Made by a program: the position numbers and the translations under genes. 64,000 nt of DNA, from the NCBI GenBank assembly GCA_018292915.2, contig JACVVK020000032.1, positions 1,077,501-1,141,500 on the forward strand, in the 5' to 3' direction. This DNA comes from Batillaria attramentaria. Lineage: Eukaryota; Mollusca; Gastropoda; Batillariidae. Of this stretch, positions 1 to 30,900 are shown piece after piece. Within the stretch, counting starts at the first letter, position 1, and each line of letters starts with the position of its first letter. The notes beneath the pieces were generated by a model. The model searched no databases. It saw nothing but the letters and a program-made list of their open reading frames with translations, and was not told where the DNA came from.

Positions 1-925
1 GCTAAATCTCCACATTGCCAAAACGTGCATGGATCAGTTGGTGGCATCACACACGCTGCAGATTGTCACTGACCGTTTCATTGTCAGGCTACACAGTTAA
101 GGCAGTTTGTGAAATCTCGCTTTGTATTAAAACCTAGCCACGCGTATAGTTGCGTACTCAGTTACCCTGAAAAGCATGCCATCGAAAGGCAACTGTATAA
201 TCGTAAGTAACGTCTGCATGACAATGCAAGTGCAACTGAATCCCACGTGCTGACCCACCAGTATTCGGGAAATGAACGTTACAGAAGTGAGGGATCAACA
301 AACATAATTTACTTTAACAATTGTATTAGCAATGTTCATAATGATTGGTGAAAATGATTTATTGTTATCCTTTGGCTTTTTTGGCATTTTCTGGGGGGGT
401 ATTTTAATATTAAAAGCTGAAAATAAAACGTAAAAAGGCTACAGACAGTATAAACCCAGCCCACAGCCGCTACCATCATTCAAAACCCCAGTCAATCTAA
501 TCTCCCGGACTCCAGCCTGTACTGTGTTACTACCTACCTGTTATTCTCAGTGTGTCCTTCAGTTCAAAACTAGATTTTGGGTGATGAAATAATTTTCTTC
601 CTGTATGGTGTGAAGAGATTGGCACTGGTTGTCATTGACTCATTCACAGCTCTGACTCCATTTGTATTGACTGTGGTAATTAAACATAAAACTTGAGTTG
701 AAAGGCAGTAAGGTTTGAGTTAGGCATTTAACCAGCACAGAAATGTTTACCTAATTAACCAGCTGTCAATAAAAAATATTAATATTGAATGTTTCAGCAG
801 TAACATACGTAAATTTATATGGAAACAGTAGTGCCACACTTCACAGTGGAATATTTGTACTGCACAATTGCAGACATCTGATCAGATATTTTCAGGCTAT
901 ATTTGCTGTCATTTTACTATTTCAG
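1..925. other. Left edge, no recognised gene
   Basis: This AT-rich DNA lies upstream of the first recognised USP7 exon. It is probably USP7 intron or 5' flank. I saw no exon with a start codon, no SINE and no transposon ends. Confidence 0.5.
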
Positions 926-19884
<18,959 letters not shown>

Positions 19885-21080
19885 CACCCGCCTCTCGGTT
19901 GCCCTGCTTTCTCCTCTTCTGATTTTTGCGTCCGTGTCGGGGCCTGGCACTGGGGAGGTGGCTGGCTGGCTGGTGGTGGGGGATGTTCCGTGCTGGTTGT
20001 GATGGGCAGTTTGCTGTCGTCACCCGTTTGCTGTTGAGTCCTTGTGGAGTCTGGTTTCCTCATTCCTCCTCTTCGTCGGCTTTAAAATAATTGGTTGAGC
20101 AGGTCCAGTGCAGTATGCAAGACTGTGAGACCTGGTGCCACCTGATGATGCTCTCTGGGGATATCAGTCAGCAAAAGGGAAACTGTTTCCCTGAGGTAAC
20201 TGCTGACAGTGGCGGTTGGCAGAGGAAGTGAATCCCACTCAGAAGAATGACTGCTCCTTCAAATGGCATGTTGTGCTTTTAAAACGAAAACAAAACAAAC
20301 AAAACTTTTCCAAAAAAAAAAAGAAAAAAAAAAGGAAAATATATCCTGCATTCGATGAATTTTGGAGCTGCAAGAACTTAAACTGCAGGGGATGATGTCT
20401 CAAGATGTTCAGAAGACAGTAACGGCTGCAGCGCGCATCTCCAAGTGGTCTCTGCACTGTGGTGGTAGGTCTGCGTGCATATTCTGGACGCTTTTTCAGT
20501 GTTGATGCTGGCTTAGGGGGTTGTACCGCTCTTGCATTTTATGTTCAGTGTGCAGGAGTTGAGTGTTCAGCTCCAGATTCTCATCCTAGCAGCACAGCAC
20601 CAGTCTTAACACCTCAGTTATCCATAAGCTTGTAAGGTCTATATGTGAACATCCTGAAAGTAAACAACACAATGGGGGGCTTGGGAGGGAATCAAACAAA
20701 GAAACTCAGTTTCATTTCTTTTCTTTTTTTTTTTTTAACACGAAGAGTTCGCGTTTTGTCAGTCGTGATTTGTGTTGTGAATGGACGCCAAGGGCACCTG
20801 ATAAAAGGAAACTTTATCTGTTGTGTGTAAAGCGAGCAAATGTGCGTGAGGGTCAGTGAGTGTGTATTGTGAGTTTGGATGTTGTGGTTGACTCAGAGTA
20901 ATACTGCGCATTGCGATCTGTTAGATTTATTTCTGCATGACAGTCTGGTCATGCAGTTCATCTGCATGCATGAATGCACCTCAGTACGTGGGGTGCGCAC
21001 CCATCTGTGATGAATGGACTTTTTAGGTGCAACTTGTACTCAAAAGAAATAAAAACATGATTGTATGTTTCCACTTGTAT
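19885..21080 (+). other. USP7: USP7 3'UTR with poly(A) signal
   Basis: Downstream of the USP7 stop there is no coding signal for about 1.2 kb. A canonical AATAAA lies at 21048-21053 and is followed within 70 bases by a TG-rich stretch (21112-21125), the expected arrangement for cleavage and polyadenylation. A-rich runs sit at 20310-20335. Further AATAAA copies at about 21554-21567 lie beyond a transposon and could be a second site. The exact end needs transcript reads. Confidence 0.6.
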
Positions 21081-21197
21081 TCTTGTACGCATTATGTTTG
21101 TCGCAGATTGCATGTGTGTGTGTGTGAATTGGGATTTGGGCAACACAATCAACCTTTACAATTAATACTACACATGTGACTGATGTAGTATTTTTTC

Positions 21198-21538
21198 CAG
21201 ATTGGGGGAATTTTCAGTCATTTGGGAATTTTTCTGCCAAATTTCCTATCCTTTCAGCCAAGAAAAGGAAGGAGGAAAAAGGTTGCACACACAGTCATAT
21301 TGTATCAGATGCATGTAGTGCCATAAATGGGACTTTCTTAACTTCATTTTATAATTGTTGCATGTCAGTATCACGGCAGTATTTCACATCTGGTTGCCAG
21401 GAGAGGCGACTAGATGCTTTGAAAAAGACTAACATTTGTTTTCTGGTGGGGCATCGCCCCTGTGGTCCCTGAGCTGGGTGCTGCCCCTTCACCTTGGCCT
21501 AGGTTTCAGTCTTTTTTGTCCAGCAATTCCTCAGCCTG
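21198..21538. mobile_element. 341 bp MITE, second copy, 6 bp TSD
   Basis: The start CAGATTGGGGGAATT and the end AATTCCTCAGCCTG mirror each other. TTTTTC flanks both sides (21192-21197 and 21539-21544). It lies just past the USP7 3'UTR. Confidence 0.8.
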
Positions 21539-21899
21539 TTTTTCTGGCTTGAAAATAAAATAATAAAGACATGCATTTGTGAATTGAATTTTACTGAACA
21601 TACATACGGACAGCTTTTCATAAACAAATCCACAGATTTGTAAGTATGCATTCCGCTATATCATAGTGTCCGACCACCTGAAGGAAGCACTCGTTAAGTT
21701 CACAGCAGCTGTCGCTGGTCCTAGAACTCTAAACAACGCACAGATTTTCCCCAAGTACGACACGTCACAACACGGCAAGTGAAAAACACCCAGATACAGT
21801 TAATTAGAACCACTGCTGTACTGTCGTCACCCACTGCTTGTCCCTAGGGGTTTCACGTGCTCTGCATCACGTTTCACAAGAAATCGACCCAACGTAGCT

Positions 21900-22409
21900 T
21901 CAAGTTTTGTTTGTGTCTGCTTCAGACACGTCGTGGTGCGTATGCCGCCTTCTGCCTCTGACCACGCTAGCTCTGCGGACAGCCAGAAGCTGAGAGCGCG
22001 CCTGCGCTGTGTCACTTCTCTCCAAGAACACGGAATGGCGCCGTTCCGCGTCCACCACATGCTGAGCCATTTCAGCACGCTTGTTGCGCACGAAAGATCT
22101 ATGGTCGGATTCATCGGGGAAATCAAACAGAGCATCGTCAGACTTTGCACTTGCGGCACGTTCTGATGTTTGTTCTGCAAGTGCCTCACCGCCGTTATTT
22201 TCTTCCTTGAATGTGACCAGAGCTGACGAAGTGCCGTATGGCCCTGTGTTTTGTGCTGCACTGTCCGCTGTTTGTGTTGAAGGTTCCTCAACCCTTGAGG
22301 CGTCAGCGGCAGCTGCTAGAGCAACTTTGTGGGCTTCCGTAAGACTCTGTGTGGGCAGAGAATGTGACCTATTTGCACGACGAGTTGGGGATACAGTACC
22401 GCGCGGCAT
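21900..22409 (-). CDS. Orphan single-exon ORF, 169 codons, possibly frameshifted at its end
   Basis: I do not recognise this protein. It starts at an ATG (22409-22407) with an A at -3 (ACAATGCC) and runs 169 codons to TGA. It begins MPRGTVSPTRRANRS, has an acidic middle (DDALFDFPDESD) and a basic C-terminal half (FVRNKRAEMAQHVVDAERR, VVRGRRRH). Codon use is mixed and not repeat-like. Directly past the stop, another frame stays open for about 27 more codons (LEATLGRFLVKRDAEHVKP...). A one-base difference near 21903-21915 would join them. No - strand poly(A) signal is evident downstream. It lies between the 3' ends of USP7 and LLGL. It could be a young gene, a retrocopy fragment or chance; the opposite strand is also open. 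Confidence 0.3.
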   Translation of the reverse strand: MPRGTVSPTRRANRSHSLPTQSLTEAHKVALAAAADASRVEEPSTQTADSAAQNTGPYGTSSALVTFKEENNGGEALAEQTSERAASAKSDDALFDFPDESDHRSFVRNKRAEMAQHVVDAERRHSVFLERSDTAQARSQLLAVRRASVVRGRRRHTHHDVSEADTNKT

Positions 22410-22994
22410 TGTTTGTCACAGACACACCTCGGGTTTTCAGTTGAGTCAGAGATACCTTGCTTGCAGGTTTACCGTTGACAAATCTTTAAAACATCTTCGA
22501 GGGCGTCACTACAGCTGTGTCATTGCAAAGTGTGCAGAGTACATCCCGAGACGCTTGATAAGGTCAGAAGCACCAAAATACCAACTCCAGTAGTGTTTTC
22601 TCAAATGAACAGGTGACAAAGTTCATGGGTGTTTACCTGTACAGAGTACGACCAAATCCTTTGTTCTTGGCAGGTGTAGTGCACCCGCTTACAGGATTAA
22701 TCTCCCAGGGTAGATCAGTATGTCAAATCAGGAGAGCTGGCTTATGGGTAAGCAACGCGTGCACACACGTTCCCAGTGAGTGCATCTGACCGATGACTGC
22801 CATGTGTGTGTGGATAAGGGGTCAGGGAGGATGTTGAAACAGTTGCCGAAACACAAATTTACAACTAATCTGCAGCATGTAGCAAGTTGGGACACACACA
22901 GAAAGGGCAGGGTGGGTTGGTGTGTTGATGTGCGTCCTGATCACACTACAAATTCCACTAGCAGTTCACTCTCATGTCTAACATACAGTCAAAA

Positions 22995-25661
22995 GACAAA
23001 GTGGCTGACATACACTTTTATTGCAAAGTTGTCCACATCATAAAATTAAAAACATCTTTATAAAAGGCAATGAAAATTGGTAGGTTGGTTAAAACCACGG
23101 GGAATCACAGTTGCACAGATCGGTGCCAATGGTGTGCGATGCGAGACATGGTGATGAGTGGGTACGGTTCATGAGCCCGGAGAGAGTGAAACGGGAAAGG
23201 CGTCAAAATGTACACTATACTACCAATAGTCTGCACTCTCCTCTGAAGTACAGGTGAAAACCAGCTGTGAGTAGATCTCATTCTCAGCCCTTTCTGTTTT
23301 TCTGTTCATCTTTTTCGATTGTCCTGTAACACTGTTGCTACATATATAAGATCACTCCATCTGTGTTTCCCCGTTATCAATCATCTTACAAAGGATTTCT
23401 TCAAGTAAAATACCAAACAAACCAACAACCCAGAAATGTGTCGAAAACCAGAGACCTTTCCTGCGATGTACACCAACCGTTCTTTCTTTTCTCTAAAACA
23501 AACTTGAAACAATGATCTTTAAGCAAACATTTAAAACTACAGAACAATGTTTTGAAAGGCTTTTCTCCAATCTTAATCCGGTCGAGTGACTGCAACACAA
23601 CCAAAGAAGGAAAACACAAGCATCCATATGTCAAGGCAGCCCCACTTGAGCCCCATCCTGTGTGTGAGTTTGTGATGACTCAAAATGTGGTGGGATTGCA
23701 TTTGTGTTCATGCTGTGCATGTCTGTGCACTGGTTCCAGTAAAAACACAACCTGTTCAATGTACAACTCAAATTCTTAATAACTGTGATGACAAGTACAA
23801 GAATGTTAGTGAGAAAACATCTTTTAAGACGTTAGCACTTGTGAGCAAAGACCGGCTGAATTAACAGTTCATGTTAAAAACAGTAAATAACCACGAGTAT
23901 GGAAGTATTACAAAGCTGTGGTTAAAAATGCAGATGCTGAGAAAATGTCTTGGAAAGAATAAACCCACCAAATTTACAAAGAATGAAAAATTTCAGTGCT
24001 GAAATCAAGTGCTCTTCCTTTTGCATAAAGAAACATTGTGTACTTCTTTTACGCTCTGACTTATTACCTTAACTCACCTCATTTCAAGCATAAAAATGGA
24101 CCCAGAGAGAGAGAGAAAAAAAAAAACGTAGCAGCACAAGAAAAACGTGCCTCCATACACTGTTAGTTTCCTTTCATGAACTGTTGAGCAAAACAAAGCC
24201 ATTTCATACAAGAGAATACAAATGTTCCAAAACCATCCAGAGCCAGTAAAATGCCTACTTCTCTAAATAAAGGCACAGCTTAGACAAGCAGACTGCTTAA
24301 ACAAACAACCCTGTGAAGATTTGGATTATGATGCCGCTCTTGAAAAAAGAACTAATACTGACAAGACAGCCTCACATTTCCTCCACTGTGGGTGTGTCCA
24401 CAACCACAAACCCAGTCACCAAACTACTACATACGAACTGTACAAACACTTTCTACTGTCTCTTCTTTTGTTTCAAGCATGCAGTGCACCTGTTCAGAAA
24501 CAAACAAAATGCCAGAGTACTGTGATAATGAAAGCCATCGCCACATTCTGCAGTTTACTCAAGTTTTCGAAAGATAAAAAAGGGGGGGAAAAAATGTTTA
24601 TAGCCTATTGACAAGAGAAATGAAGAAAAACCCATCTGAAAAATGGTTTTGTTGCAATACCTGGCAGAGCATGGGACAATGCAGTAAACAAATGAAACGA
24701 TGCGGAGGTGACTGTGCATTAGATTACAGAATGGAATACGTGTCACAACATGCACAACTGGTACAGTATACAGCTACACAATACATACATACATGTACAG
24801 AAAACATTTATACATGTACATTACAAACACAGTACAAAAATAGGACGACCGTCACAATCATTACAGCGGATGAAACAGACAGGCACGCACATAAATGCAC
24901 ACATGTATTGGCTTGACGGTGACAAGCCCTTGAATTGTTTTCACTGGTTTTGCAGAAGATGAAGTCTGCTGACACACAGCTGACTGTTGGTTTTTAGACT
25001 TACATCATAGTATCTCATGATTGGCAAAAAGCAAGATGACATGATAACACATTTCTGTGACAAACTGTAAAAATCTAGCGCAACGGGGCATCCAGGAAGA
25101 GATGAATCAAGTTTTACATGGAGTTCATGGAGATGCTGTCAATCTGTCATTTAACAGGAAAAGCAGTGTGTGGTAAAGGCTATTTGTGTTGGGACAAATT
25201 TGCAAAACACATAGTAAGCAGCAAGCATCTGGCAGTGCGTAGATTGGTCCTCAATTGTAGTCAGCCGTCTTAGCTGGTGGCCGAAGCAGCAACAAGAACC
25301 CAAACCGCAATTAACAGTAAAATGTATTTCCAGCACAAGTCAGGCAGGTGGCAGCATAATAGCAGACACCAAAGAATCCTAAGCTGGTCTCCAGTGTTCC
25401 AAAGAATGTGCACGCAAGCCGACCTACACAGCGCATGCCATGTTGAGCTAACTTCCTGAACAAACACCAAATTAAAATCAGTTTGCTGATCTGCATCACT
25501 GTTCAGCTTGGAGGGTGGACGAGCTTGACGGCATCTTGCGGTGCGTCTGTTCTGGGGATTGGTAGTTTTTCTTCACTCCTCACAGCACATCATTCCCAAA
25601 TGTAATCGTGTAGCAACGCACACCATCCAGCACAGTGCACACTGTAATCTGGCCTTAAACT
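22995..25661 (-). other. LLGL1: LLGL 3'UTR with poly(A) signal
   Basis: No coding exon is seen below the stop. The next - strand AATAAA (TTTATT on +) is at 23017-23022, implying a 3'UTR of about 2.6 kb. The stretch is AT-rich and free of the repeats that fill neighbouring non-coding DNA, as expected for a transcribed UTR. The end is inferred from the signal only. Confidence 0.5.
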
Positions 25662-27973
25662 TTAGGCCTGCACCCCAGGCTGTGTTGTTTCCTCCACCAG
25701 TTTCTTCTTCAAGATGCTGGGGTCATCGTCTGACCCCTTGCTGATGCTGCTGTCCTGTAGCATGTTGGTCACCTCGTCCAGTGGCGAGCTAGGCTGCACA
25801 CAACACACAGAGAAAACTTCACTCAAAACTGGTGCTAGCAATTAACAGTAACAGTCACACCCTGCTCCTTTGAACTGCTTCACTATGAAAAACCTTTCAA
25901 GGTCCAATTACCATTATATCGACCCCCACCATCAATAACCAAGACACTGTTTTCAAGACACCAACAGTAGAGAGAAAAGGTGTAACCACTTTTTCCTGGA
26001 CATGTGTTGAGGCTGATTGAGGTGGGGGGGGGGGCGTTTTCCATGATTTTTAGCCATGAAAGGTACAGGGAACAAGCAACGCAAATAAACTTGGAATGGA
26101 GGAGTGCAATGAAAGGAGTCTAGCTCACTTTTCGAACTAAGCACTAAACAGAAGAGTATAATTCTAAACCAATTCCATACAGGGAGCGTAGGGAGACTGC
26201 AAGTACAGAAAAGCTAAATAAAGTGATAAAACAATGCAGAAATCAAAATAACCATACAAATGATAAGCATGAAGCAACAAAAAGAGTAGGCAAGCAATAA
26301 TAAAATGACAATGGTTGTAGTGGATGCTTGGTATTTATGATGGAAGTAAAGATGCAGTACAGCACAGAACGACAGAAACACTACACATACAGTACCATTT
26401 ACCTTTTTATTTTATTTTAAATGTTCACCTTTCAAACAGAAAGATACGAAGAAGCAACCTACACGACTACACTGCTGTGTTATGGAAGTAAGTCCACTGA
26501 CGTCATTTGAGAAAAAAGGCCATCACGTCAATATCTTTCATCCCTTTTCCCCTAAAATGACGTCATGCACTTAGTCATTTGCTATTACACCTGAATACAT
26601 TGTAAAATATGCTAGATGAAGCCAGTAAGCATATATGTTAATGCAGAATGACAAAAGGAAAAGCAGACATAGGCAAGGGAGTGAGAATGAGTGGTGGAGT
26701 GAGGGGTTTTCCTCAGGAACCAGAGTGGTTGCACCTTTCCTCACCTCTTCTGTGCCATTTGCCTCTGTGCCATTAGTCTGAGGGCCTTCGGTCTCTTCTG
26801 CATGACCATTTGTCACTGCCAGGGAGAAAAACAATATCACAACTCAGGATTTGAGATCTAACTCTCACAGGCAAGCAACACTTGAGAATGAGAGTGTATG
26901 GTCCTAGATTCAGACTGAAGGCTGAAGAAAATTCAAGTATATCATCCCAGCACTAGTTCTTGCTCCAACTAAATGGGGACAAATTCTCATCCGCTGGGTA
27001 ATCAGACTATGTGAGTCAGCCCTTCTGCTGAGAAGGTTAAAAAATGCCTTTAAAAATGTGAGGTCCGTACCAACAACAAACGTAGCTTTCAAAGTTTTGT
27101 TGTCTACACAATTTCAAATACATCTGGTTCCTGAGGTGAGCATGAAAGGACAATGATTTCGGACACAAACGCTGCCTTTTCCCTCAACTACATGTTTTAT
27201 AATATGGTGATTACCTTAAACACCTTCAATTTTCTGGTGACATGGGAATGTGGGATAGACTGACTGTAATGGGTGACAGCTCAGAAGCAGGACACATGTC
27301 TTGAAACTGTGGTGATAGCCCCCAAGAATATAAGCAGACAACACTGAAAGGGTGAAAAAAGCAAGCAGCAGAATGCACCCAGTGGTATCTGCCCACACAA
27401 ACGTACCTGTTACCTCTGGAGGCAGAGGTGAGGGGGCAGTGACTGTCACCACAGTCGTCTCTGTTGTGATCATCGTGGTCGTCTGGTTGCCAGATTCATT
27501 CCTAGTAAAAATCACCGACACCATGTTACATACATTACACAACACCTGGATTCTAATGTGACTAAAACTTGAAACAGTAAACACAGAACAATGTACAAAT
27601 TCACCCTTTCTGGTGTTAACGTATTACATGTATTTACAAATATTTAAGTATCATGGTAGTGGTAATAGAAAATTAAATTTGCTAAACATTAGACAATTTT
27701 TTAGCACTCTCAGGTTTTCTTTAATATCTGATTATTTTAGGGTACAGCTGCAGGGAAAAGGGAATTGATGATAAATGGTCTTGATAGGAAATGCAGGCAG
27801 GTTGGCTTGATGCAATACAGTGCACTTACACATGCTCACGGATGCTGTCTACAGTGATGTCAGCAGAATTGTCTATACGCGAATCATTGGCCTGGCTGTC
27901 ATTGAGGCCTGAGGTGATATCAGACGTGTCATAGGCTGATGCCCCACCCTCTGCCCCAGCTTCGCCCTCTTCT
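25662..27973 (-). CDS. LLGL1: LLGL C-terminal acidic/Thr-rich tail (exons 22-25)
   Basis: Exons on the - strand are 27830-27973, 27407-27501, 26745-26815 and 25662-25793. The first carries [12 protein letters not shown], which aligns with the GDVTVEDVKDFL block near the C-terminus of human LLGL1. The next two are short and low in complexity: a Thr/Val-rich piece ([17 protein letters not shown]) and an Asn-Gly/Glu repeat ([11 protein letters not shown]). The last encodes [19 protein letters not shown] and a Lys-rich end before TAA. The two middle exons look lineage-specific and may be alternatively spliced: lengths of 95 and 71 nt mean that skipping either alone would shift the frame. Confidence 0.88.
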
Positions 27974-30900
27974 CTGTAAATTTCACAAAGAGGCTGTGAG
28001 CGTCTTCAAAATACAGACTGATCAGGAGCAAAACAAGAAGTCCCATGCAAAAGTTATTTTCAGAGAAATGGAGAACTACACAACTACTGCTTCTGTAGAC
28101 AAACCCTGTAGACACGTCACTGAATCTTTGTGATGTTAGTCATGTTTATGTAACACAGGTCATGAACATTTCTTTTTTCCCACTCATATGAAGGTTTGCC
28201 TTGGTAAATGATTAAAAGCATGAGGAGGTAAATGAAAGGGATTCAACTGGGTGCAAGGTTGTGTGTTTTGAAGGAAGTGTGTGCTGATGGAGGTGCATGT
28301 ATTTAAAGCTGATATGACGAGCCAAGGTGAGTAACTTTCATCTTGGGTGTGAGTCAATGTTAGAAAAGCAAGGAACCTGACTCCTGGCTGTTCCAAGATG
28401 ACTTACAAACAGTCAACTACAAAAACCAGTGAATCAATGATGAAGACTTAGCCTCACAAAGTCAAAGCGTGGGGATTAGAAGCAACAGAATGATAAGGTT
28501 TAGTACATAAGATCCTTGTCCTTACCCAGCAGCTGCCTCTTGTTGTGCAGCACCCTCCTCTTCAGGCGATGGTGGGGTGACCTCCACTACGGGTTCCGGA
28601 TCAGGCCGCATACCTTCTGCCAGCTCCAACATACACACTGGAGACAGCGTGTTGGAGGCAGACAGTGACACTTTGCAAAACTCTGACGGAGACTGCAGGA
28701 AGAAACCCTGACCATCCTTGGTGAAGACAAAGGACGCAATGCCACTGGAAAACAAGAAAATAATTTGTTTTGAATTGAAAAGAGGCTGGATATGGAAAAC
28801 TGTGCTCTGTGGGTTCTAGCACTAATCTCACTGATCAACTGACCCGGTCTACTTAGCAAAACATCCAGCTGCTGAAAGTAATGCACACTACGTCTACAAA
28901 TATTGACAGCCGCAGTCACGTATGCTCTCAAGCACAAAAATTCTGGAAAGAGCACAGATCTTTGTTTTCACCGACATCAAGTGCTTGAGTACCCGTTCTA
29001 GAGTTCACAACCAAATGCAAACTTATCACTCCTTACCACTCAGTGTGAACTTGACCACAAAATTGAAATGGTTCTTGGGTAAAAGTAAGAAGACATGGCC
29101 TGTCTTGCTCACACTGATTAGAACCAAACAATCAACACAGTCATATGACAAATGTACTCCCACACACACAAACACAGAAAAAAATGCCAACTGACTTGAT
29201 ATCCTCCTTCTTGAGGGCAGGTGCCAGCATCTGACGGCGCAGAGAGACAACAGAGTACACACCCAGCTCTCCCAGGTTATTCATACTGCAGATGTCAAAC
29301 TCGCTGTAGTTGTCACCTGTCACAAAGTAAAAGGAAACATAATTAACACTAAAAGCCAGATCCTTTTCATTTCAAAATATTTAAGGTGTAATGAAATCCA
29401 TTTTCATGTGAAGCATAGAACTGGCAGCTCACAAAGTTGAGTCAGCTAAGGGCAAAATGTGGTTCAGCATGAATGTAAATGCTGCATCAATCCAAGTTCC
29501 TCTTACCAGCTTTGCTCCTGAAGCTGACAAAGGCAACACGACGGAGACGTGAGCCATCCACAGCTGTGATCTTGGTTTTCCATCTAGGCTTGAGGGCTGG
29601 TAATGTGAAAGCCTGCAGGCAAAAACAGATTTTGCAATATAAAACACAGCTAAATCTATTGCCCTCTATTAGTAAATGGGCATTACTATTACAGTATTAG
29701 CTTCTTGATGGTGAATTTACATCAATTAACCAAGGTGTTTAACTTTACCATGACAAGGTGGAGTTAAATTATTACACAGATCTTATCTCATAATACATCT
29801 AATAATTTCAAATGATTTACAAGGTGTAGCTGTACGTGAATATCTGACACCACATACATCAACTCTTTTTACTTCTGCGCACTGCTTACACTAACTCATC
29901 TGTGATGGGTTTTCTGACAGGAACAGAATGTGTAGCCACTACTACAGCAGTAACTGCAAGTGTAAGACAGCACACACCTTTAGCTGTTCCTCCGAGCAGA
30001 TGATGACCGAGTGATGGCCCTCCATGTCTGGAGCCTTGGCACGCTCGTGGCTGACTTCCAGCGGCTCTGGCAGAACACGGTTCTTGCTATCGATGACGGC
30101 AATACTGATGACGGGCGCATGGTGTTTCAGCTTCATCTCTTTGGCCAGCACACAGCCAACCTCGTCAGTGGAGCGTTTGTCGCTGCCTGGTACAGTCAGG
30201 TTGTGGATGAAGATGTGACCTCCGTTAGTGCCAACCCAGAGGGATGGATTGTTGCTCTGACCTGTAACACACGCACACATGAAGTCTGTGAGTCTCCACA
30301 CTCGACTAACAAGTAACATTACAAGAGTACTGACCAAGGCAGGGATTATGAAAAGACTCGTCCGAACGCCCGCAGACTGGTGAAAATACCGTCGGACTAG
30401 TTAAATTGTTTTACCACTGGCCCGCCGGACTAGTTGAGATTACGAGGCAAAGCTTGCTCCACTTCCAATGACACCATTTCATCCGACGAGGAAGATGAGG
30501 AAGAAGGTCCTGATGAAGAAGATCAAGATGTCCAAGCCATGCTTTCAAAGCTTGGCCAACCAATGAGTTGCCATGAGGAAGAGGACATGTTCTTCATGAT
30601 GTTTTGAGATTTTTAGTATTCTTTGCTGTTGTTTAACCCATCAACCCCCAGAGACAGATCGCCATGCTTTTTGCATGGCCAGCACAGCCCTCAGGCATCT
30701 CTACGTGAATGAGTTGATGTTTTAGTCTTGTTTTGTGATGCATTAAATAACAGTTATCAAAGTGTTCTGAATCTTTTTTTTATTTACGAATAGGTCTATA
30801 TTTGACAAAATGTATTTTTGGGCTAGTGGAAATGGTTTCGGACTAGTTGGTTTTAAATCTTGCTAGCCCGAAGGACTAGTAAGATTTTTCAGCTTTCATA

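Noticed and set aside
22081..22593. 170-codon + strand ORF
   Set aside because: It is antisense to the 21900-22409 frame, which has the better start context and protein-like composition; only one is likely to be real, if either.
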